Shown one piece after another: positions 57,271 to 64,000 of a stretch of DNA of 64,000 nucleotides. The stretch is from Acanthosepion pharaonis (lineage: Eukaryota > Mollusca > Cephalopoda > Sepiida > Sepiidae), in the NCBI GenBank assembly GCA_903632075.3, contig CAHIKZ030000582.1, forward strand, positions 38,501 through 102,500. Reading direction: 5' to 3'. A program made the translations under genes and the position numbers. The number at the start of each line of letters is the position of its first letter. Position 1 is the first letter of the stretch. Under the pieces are notes generated by a model that was not told where the DNA came from, made no database searches, and saw only the letters and a list, made by a program, of their open reading frames with translations.

Positions 57271-57479
57271 AAGATGTATGCCGCGTAACCATAAATCACC
57301 TTCCCTCCATAGCCATCTAAATATGTATCCTCAGATACCGGACATATCTTGCATAGATATATATTTGAGAGTGAGAAATGAAAAGTTATATTGCCTGTTT
57401 TAGTGATTGAGACAGTTGTGCATTTGAATTTGACACATACCTAGAGAATTTCAAACCTCATACAAATAAGCCTCACTAA

Positions 57480-58300
57480 AATCATTTTATTTACGGTTTT
57501 TCCTGCAATATTCTTTTATTTTACTCTGTTTTTTTATATGCTGCTGTCACTTATTAATTTTTTTCGTAATTATTATTATGTTAATAGTTAACATTAAATG
57601 ATAATTTTAAATGATTTTTTTTCTTTTTCATCTTAATCTTTAATTAATATTTATTTAATTTTTTTCTTATTTTACTTATGTTTGAATTTCTTTGTTTATA
57701 CTTATTAGGATGTAATTTTTTCCATTAAATATTTCCTCTTATTTTTCTATTAATTGATTTTTTACATTTTTACGTTAATATTTCTTTTCATATTTACGGG
57801 ATATTTGTCCTTGGATTTCCGTAAAATTATTTATAATTATCTTATTAGATTAATGAGTTCATTTCTTTTTCTTAATCTTCTTTAAAATTTAAATATTTTT
57901 GGAAAAATAACTACCGTACGATATTAATGTTAAATATAGTTCAAGGTTATTTTAACAGGTGTCAGATTACGAACTGTCCTGATGTCATCTAGAGATGTTC
58001 CTGCTTCTTTCTCTATTTGATTTTTCCTTTTTTTTCCCCTCGTTCTCTATTCCTTTGATTTTTCTCTCTTTTTTCTCTCTCCCTTTTTTTATCTTTCTTC
58101 TCTTTCCTCCCTTTTAATTGTTTCTAATTTTACTATTTTTTCTCTTACTATATTTTTCTATTAACTGTTTTCTCGTACTTTTTCTCTTACATCTTCTATT
58201 CTTGTTCTCTTACATTTTTTCTTACTTTTTCATTTTGTTTTCCCTCTTCTTTAAAGTTATTAAATATATACAACCTTCTTTTTGATTTGATTTTATCTAA
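57480..58300. other. T-rich / pyrimidine-rich tract (plus strand)
   Basis: T/C words (TTTTCTCTCTT, TTCTTTCC) dominate, most strongly at 57960-58260. The composition mirrors the purine-rich tract at 14800-15330. No gene seen. Confidence 0.55.
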
Positions 58301-59555
58301 AAAATTTGTTTGTGTTGAAAAACGACGGTAAGGATATTTTAGTGTAACCCTTTTCAAACTTAAAGGTTTTCATTAAACCAGTACGATCTTTATGTTGATA
58401 TAAATATACATGCGTACGAAAGATAGAGTACTTTGAAATTTTAAACTTTATAATTGTTTTTATTTTATATGTTGTAGGCTATATAGCCGAGCCAATTTCG
58501 TTTAATTTCTTTTTCTTTGAGTTATTTTTATTCATTTTCGTATTAAGTAACCCACATTGTGATAATAATGCCAAGAGGCGGGACGTGTAAAAACATTAAC
58601 GCAAATTTACTGTAGATGCTCTAGAGATTAAAGCACATTAACTTTTATAAATTGCATTCTTTTTACATTAAATTAGCCTATTAAAAATGAAAATTATAAT
58701 CAAACTCATCAGTGAGTATCCATCTAAGGCATTAATAACAAAATTAATAAAAACAAACCGAAACTAAATGAAATTAGATAGACCTTATAACCAAACACAT
58801 CCTCTATTCAGTGACACAGATCATGAAAAATAGCAGCAAATTTTATACTAATTCAAACAAATATTACGTCTCATATTTAACACGCATTTAAAACTTATTT
58901 TACAATATTTTAACAGACTAAACGTTACAATAATATGTAAACATTATACAATCTAACTTCCTAACTGCTATGTAACCTATTTTATAAAAATTTAAAAAAA
59001 ATTATAAAAATAAATTATGATGGTACGAAAATAACATATCAAAATCATATAGCTATTTATTTTTTAAAAAGTTGTATTCATTTTAAATTTTCTATCTGCA
59101 GATTGCCAATATAAACAACAAACTCAAACATTTTAATTATATTACAACCTAACTATTGATCTTACTTTTAAATTGCACATCGCTAGCTGGTTCAGGGTTT
59201 TTCCACGTTACTGTTAAACTTATTTGATTGCCCCATATCTATGCCAAGAAAACGTTTAACAGCCGTTAGATAGAGTTTCCAAAATCAGTAGATAAGAAAA
59301 GGGCCGTAAAATCTGGTCTATTTTTACAGGATGCCCTAAGGATTGGAATGAAATTACAATTGCCTACAATTATTAATATAATTGATCCCAATATAGAAAG
59401 CTAGAAAAGTGTTATGATGTTGATTTGGGGTTAGTAGAGACAAACGCCAAATAACACATAATAAAAAGGGTTTTAATAGGTTGGTAAAAAGGTACAGAAA
59501 TCACCCGAGTAGTCAATAACTAGCTCAGCTAAGAACTTCTCTGTCTATCTGTCTT
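58300..59555. other. AT-rich region without recognised genes
   Basis: No frame above 60 codons with a domain. Confidence 0.4.
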
Positions 59556-59559
59556 AGTA

Positions 59560-59780
59560 TTTATCGATCCACCCACGAGGATTGAATATGGCACAAGGCC
59601 GGTTTAATGTGGGTATCTCCGAGCCCGTAGGCTCGGCCAAAAATATAGCCTTTGAACCCGCCTAGACGGGTTCAGGCCCTGTCTACCTCCCCGGAAGAAA
59701 CCTTGCCCTTCGGCAATGCTTCGTCCGGGTTCCTCTCTGCTAACGCAGAGAGTTCGACAGACGTCGCTTATAGTCAAAGA
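59560..59780 (-). repeat. Single copy of the 9-kb tandem family
   Basis: On the minus strand it follows the unit of 8930-9600 block by block: AACTCTCTGCGTTAGCAGAGAG, GAAGGGCAAGG, TTTTTGGCCGAGCCTACG and CACATTAAACCGGCC. The two frames over it are by-products. Confidence 0.7.
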
Positions 59781-60228
59781 CGGTATCACGACTCAGCTAG
59801 ACTCGGAGGTCTTACCCTCTCTGTCTATCTATCTTCCCCATGTCAACTGACAGGCCACTATTTAAAGTTTTTGTTCACAGGCGCAGACAAGTTCATCTTC
59901 AAGATGTAGGTTTCCGACACAACAAAAAGACTGGGAATGGTGTGTAGATATGTTCATTTTGTACGCCCGTGGGCATAAAATTATAAGAAAATGTGTAGAA
60001 AGCGATTTATATTTTGAGAAGTATTCTTTGGTAGAATTCTTATTTATCGCTTTGTATGATCAAGTACGCTTAAACATTAGTACGTTATGTTTTATATAAT
60101 ATGATATGTGATTCGCTGGAGACTGAATAGTACATCAGTGGGAAAACGAAACGCGTCCTGTCTCTAGGGAATTGTTTTGTTAAAATAGAAAAAAAAACAC
60201 AGTGGGACATTACATCCTTTTTTTCCCT

Positions 60229-60381
60229 ATTTACATTATTCGAACTATTGTCCTCATCTCTGTCGCCATATTTATTACAACGTTTCAGCCGTTGTACGAA
60301 GAAGGCTGGAGCGTACAATGGCCAAAACGTTGTAATAAATATGGCGAAAAAGATGAGTACAATAGTCCGAATAATGTAAAT
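60229..60381. repeat. Long palindrome (69-nt arms)
   Basis: Arms 60229-60297 and 60313-60381 are reverse complements with about eight mismatches. The 15-nt loop is GAAGAAGGCTGGAGC. The apex, with GAAGAAGGC and later TGGCC-AAAACG, resembles a decayed hammerhead core with a GGC/GCC stem. The frames across it are shadows. Confidence 0.8.
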
Positions 60382-60689
60382 AATGTACATAATACCTCTT
60401 ATCTCAGAAATCTAGACAGATACCTCCTTTTCGTATATAGTTTTTGGCATCGACACCTTCCGGGTTTTATCAGAAGTTTACTGGTAGACAAGTGGAGTAA
60501 TCTCATACAGTCATTATTTTGAACTTTCACTCATTATGTATAAAACTGGAACGAAAATAATGTCACGTTTTATTTCTGTGATTAAAGTAATTATTTGCTA
60601 GTAAAATGTGTAGTTTTGTTTTTGGCTATTCTTCTTTCTTTTCAAAAATAATTTATATCAAGCTAAATAATCATTGAATTGATGTGACC

Positions 60690-61115
60690 TAAGAAATGAG
60701 TGTCGACAAAACCCATTTGAGACTTGGTATGATTGATGAGATCAAAAATTACACTTTACAAACTACCGGGAATAATTTGGATTGTCAAGGAAAATCAAAC
60801 ATGAAGTGTTAGAAATGTCAGCGTGTGTTTACTAAGTTCGGCTCAGGGAATATTTATTCGCCACTTTTTTCTAGAAAGAGCCGAATAAAGTCAGACTGCA
60901 ATTAGCAATCAAGCCCTTCTAACCGTAATTAAAGAAAATCCTATGACGGCAATATTTAAAATGGCACGACTGTTAAATGCAATGCATACAGGAATAACCA
61001 TCCATTTCCATGAACTCATTCAAGTGTCAAAAATGATGAATAGCTTTCAAGTTATCCGACATGTTCCCACCTTAATCAGAGAATCAATAGCAATTCCTCG
61101 TTATGGACATGATAC
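60690..61115 (+). pseudogene. Second mariner-like transposase, N-terminal relic
   Basis: Broken plus-strand frames read HLRLGMIDEIKN, KCQRVFTKFGSGN and then NPMTAIFKMARLLN (about 60930-60980). This is the order of the helix-turn-helix part of mariner transposases: HLRxxLxxEF, CQRWFxKFRSGNF, NPxxTxxEMAxxLN. Stops and frameshifts separate the parts, and no catalytic region or TIRs were found. Confidence 0.4.
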
Positions 61116-61389
61116 GCAACAAGACAATTCCTGGAAATTATGCAAATCGTGCCTTTTATAAATATATTCAACGAAAAAGAAAACGGTTACGACCCAAGAA
61201 AGAAAATGCTTGTCATAAAACCAGGATTACATTTTGGGAAGGTAATTCATTAGGCATGTTGTGATATGAACTGTGTTTCCTATTATAATGCGTCGAGTTA
61301 TATTGGAAGAATTTATTCTAAGAGAAATCGTCACCAGTTGGAAGTATGTGAGCAGTCGGGGTTGAAAAGAAAATCTTCATTGATCAAAG

Positions 61390-61530
61390 TCAGTCAGATA
61401 GAAAGCCAAACAGGGATAGAGAGACATCCAGAGAGACAGCAAGTCAGGCGTACAGGGATAGACAGACAGCCATACGTATACGGATAGAGAGAGATTCGAA
61501 TAGAGAAAAAGAGAAAGGGAGCCAAACTGC

Positions 61531-61570
<40 letters not shown>

Positions 61571-61940
61571 GTATAGCTCGCGAGGGAGAGACAGCCAGAT
61601 ATATAGGGAGAGAGGGTCAGGCATATAGGGAAAAAGAGACATATAGAGATAGACAGACAGCCAGTCAGAATGGCATAGACAAACAGATAAGGGATAGACA
61701 GCCAGCCATACGTATACATATATAGAGAGATTCGAATAGAGAAAAAGAGATAGAGCCAAACGTGCAGACAAACAGACAGACAGAGGTATAGCGCGCGAAT
61801 GAGAGACAGCCAGATATATAGGGAGAGAGAGTCAGGCATATAGGTAAAAAGAGAGAAAGACATAAGCATAGACAGACAGCCAATCAGAATGGCATAGACA
61901 AACAGATAAGGGATAGACAGACGGACATACACAGATAAGA
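61390..61940 (+). repeat. Minisatellite with ~230-bp higher-order unit
   Basis: Two consecutive units (about 61460-61690 and 61691-61920) each run from CAGCCATACGTATAC to AACAGATAAGGGATAGACA. The segments CAGCCAGATATATAGGGAGAGA and TCAGGCATATAGG are shared. The first contains about ten perfect GATA units (61531-61570). The units are themselves made of GATAGACA-like words. The three minus-strand frames are repeat translations. Confidence 0.85.
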
Positions 61941-61991
61941 AGAAAGATAGAGGAATAAACAAAGATTGATGCATAGAGAGCGGGATGGATA

Positions 61992-62051
61992 GAATGTTTA
62001 ACCCCGGGTCCATTAGACTTATTTGTCTAATGGACCCAGGGTTAAACATTC
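61992..62051. repeat. Short palindrome (27-nt arms, 6-nt loop)
   Basis: Arms 61992-62018 and 62025-62051 differ at one position. The arm is GAATGTTTAACC..GGTCCATTAGAC. It would form a stable hairpin in RNA or single-stranded DNA. Confidence 0.9.
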
Positions 62052-62059
62052 AATATACA

Positions 62060-62630
62060 GGAGGCATAATGTTTTCTGCATGAATCAATTAAAACATGGC
62101 TTCACGTGGACTCGATCCGTTTCCAGCTGATAATATTGGTTTCTGAAATGAAGGATATCATTTTAGCTTGGCACGGTTTGCAAGATACGCGCTGAATCTA
62201 GTCAGATTATATATTTTATTCGAGGATTTTCTGTATTAGAAGAACAAGGGATATATAATTCCTATATTTGAATCATTTGTCGACGTGGCTGTAAGTGGTG
62301 ATACGACGCTTGCACGTTAGGAAACCTGTAGGCAGCAGTGAAGATATGAGGATTAAGGATTCAAGATATATGTAATAAATAATGAGTTGGAGCAAAAGTC
62401 TGTTGTGATTTTAAGCGAATTTCAAAGATAATATATAGTCATCTCTACATAGATTTATTCATACACATGCTCCATTTTGTTCCACTATTTACGCCATTTT
62501 TGCCGCTTTCATTCACTCAGATATAGGCATCTTCCTGGGTGATTAACTACTTCGTGTGGTTTTTGTAGAATTTAAATTCTTCAGATTAAGAGGATTTTTC
62601 AGAGATCGAAATTAGTCCGATAGTGCAAGG
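62060..62630. other. No recognised gene
   Basis: Mixed sequence between the palindrome and the LINE relic. Confidence 0.4.
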
Positions 62631-62634
62631 TCAA

Positions 62635-63725
62635 GTGTTTGTTGAGGCTTTCTAGGGCAGTTGTTTTGCATATCTCGATAATGTTTGACAGATTTTGGCA
62701 TACCGGGTTTCTCCACAAGTTAAAAGTTTTGTCAGGACTAATTTTTTTAGCTAATTCACTTTTCTTACCTAATCGTGAAATAAAAGAGGTCTGGAATGGC
62801 TACTCTTCTAGATCTTTTTATACTAATGCAGGTGTCACCCTGGGCTCTATCCTTGCAGATACTTTGTTCTTAATTTTCATCAACGATCTTGATGAAACAA
62901 TCATTTTCTCCTGTCTCGCTTATAAGTCTGATCAGTTCGATAAGGTGAATTTGGTAGTTTGTTATTAATTGGAACAAGGAGTGGTTTGCTAGTTTTAACG
63001 CCTGCAAAAGGAAAATACATCATTAATCTCCCGAAAGACCGTCATGGTTGACGTTAACCTCCATGACAATGCCTTCTTGGTCTAACATTCTCAGCTGACA
63101 TGAAATCAAAAGCAGGTTTGCTGCTAAGAATGTCGGGTCATTGTATCGTGAAGACATTTTTATATCAAGAAACTATCTTGAATATTTATAAGTCTGCCAT
63201 TCGTCCATGCTTTTAATATTGCTACCACAACAGGTACGATGCTCCTGCTGTATATCCAGAGATTCTTTAGAAAATCCCAAGAAGAATCAGTAATATTACT
63301 GATCCAGTCCTGTCGTCTAAATTCCAATCATTTTTCCTTGTGCCATTTCGATATATAATTTCATTTTAATATTTCGGATGAACTCTTCGCTATGGACTTT
63401 TTGAATTTAAGCGCAACACTTGATTGGCGGCAAGGTTTCATTAATTTACAGCTAAATTGGCTAGTTGTAACGGGATGTTTTGTACTAACAGTTTCTTCGC
63501 TCGCACATTTTGTTTGTTGAAATCTTTTCCGGCTTTATACTTTCCAGCCAACTTTGATTTTTAAAACATTAAATACAATGTAAATCTCTTATCTACTGTT
63601 TCGATTAGTGATCTATTCTTTTAGTTCCCTGATGTTTTTCTTCTTTCTTTTTTTTCTTGTTCTTGCACACTGGGTAACTGTGCCAGCTTCTGTCTTAGTG
63701 ACTTCACTGCATGGGGTGATATGGT
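62635..63725 (+). pseudogene. Jockey-like LINE, RT to 3' end
   Basis: This is the longest jockey-type relic here. The frame at 62639-62968 holds FDRFWHTGFLHKLK (RT domain 2-3 region) and NGYSSRSFYTNAGVTLGSI. LADTLFLIFINDLDE follows and corresponds to the QGSxLGPxLFxIYIND motif, with the key Gln changed to Leu. The YADD segment appears to have been deleted, since INDLDETIIFSCLAYKSDQFDKV follows directly. Later frames carry parts of the thumb and a C-terminus like 11960-12725, and a shared 3' end with CATGGGGTGATATGGTT. Multiple stops are present. Confidence 0.78.
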
Positions 63726-64000
63726 TAAACAAAAATTCCTTCGAAGTTATATCAAATATTGCTTAGACTGTCAGCAGACAAAAAGTTTGACTTCATGCTG
63801 ATGGAAGCTTGTATCATACGATTGGCAAATTCCGGGTGATTTTTATTTATCGCTGCCTTTAATCGTTCTAATTGGGAAAAAATACTAGCCTGAATGTTAC
63901 AGAAAGAGTACGCAATATTCAAATCTTAGCAGACACAAAACATCACCATGTTTGGATCCGGACCGGCTTTTCGATTGGTTAACGGAGGATCCTTACGTTT
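63726..64000. other. No firm feature at the window end
   Basis: A minus-strand stretch near 63790-63870 reads RLKAAINKNHPEFANRMIQ, reminiscent of a transposase C-terminus, but too short to assign. Confidence 0.25.

Noticed and set aside
61394..62049. Minus-strand frame of 201 codons with hydrophobic repeats
   Set aside because: It is the translation of the GATA/GACA minisatellite and repeats with its unit length.
63790..63870. Transposase-like C-terminal peptide on the minus strand
   Set aside because: About 20 residues of resemblance only, at the window edge.

Overview
This is AT-rich, gene-poor metazoan DNA. The likely source is a cephalopod, and an octopus-type genome fits best. I base that on the mix of repeats: very long (TA)n arrays, many Penelope-like element (PLE) remnants with GIY-YIG domains, hammerhead-like motifs, tRNA-derived SINEs, decayed non-LTR retrotransposons, mariner/Tc1 relics and a Ty3/Gypsy element. 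I find no convincing intact host gene. Nearly every long open frame is either a fragment of a mobile element or a translation of a (TA)n, (CA)n or (GATA)n tract. The host assignment is inference from repeat content.

Layout. 0-3 kb: a large inverted repeat around a SINE. 3-7 kb: three PLE remnants (reverse transcriptase, GIY-YIG endonuclease, hammerhead-like motifs) among (TA)n arrays. 8.9-9.6 kb: a roughly 230-bp tandem repeat, with a lone relative at 59.6 kb. 11-25 kb: relics of two LINE types, SINEs and a Tc1-like transposase tail. 27.2-27.4 kb: a full-length 5S rRNA-like sequence fused to a tRNA-like domain. 29.1-30.9 kb: a mariner element with recognisable TIRs that carries a parvovirus-like VP1 phospholipase A2 pseudogene and an adjacent 48-bp-arm palindrome. 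32-39 kb: two copies of a tRNA-like/hammerhead composite, a GC-rich LTR-like block with triplicated CCAAT/E-box units, PLE tails in inverted orientation and more SINEs. 41-45 kb: LINE tails. 45.3-48.4 kb: a Gypsy element with both LTRs and a 5-bp target duplication but an internally deleted pol. 49-64 kb: microsatellites, palindromes, a minisatellite and further LINE/transposase relics.

The parts do not form a pathway. The window records repeated transposition, with LINEs supplying machinery for SINEs and PLEs repeatedly ending next to (TA)n tracts. The most noteworthy locus is the viral capsid-gene relic nested in the mariner 5' region. Next are the tRNA-hammerhead composite at 38.6 kb and the 5S-tRNA composite at 27.3 kb. 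All frames were read by eye, so element boundaries are approximate unless a terminal repeat is given.
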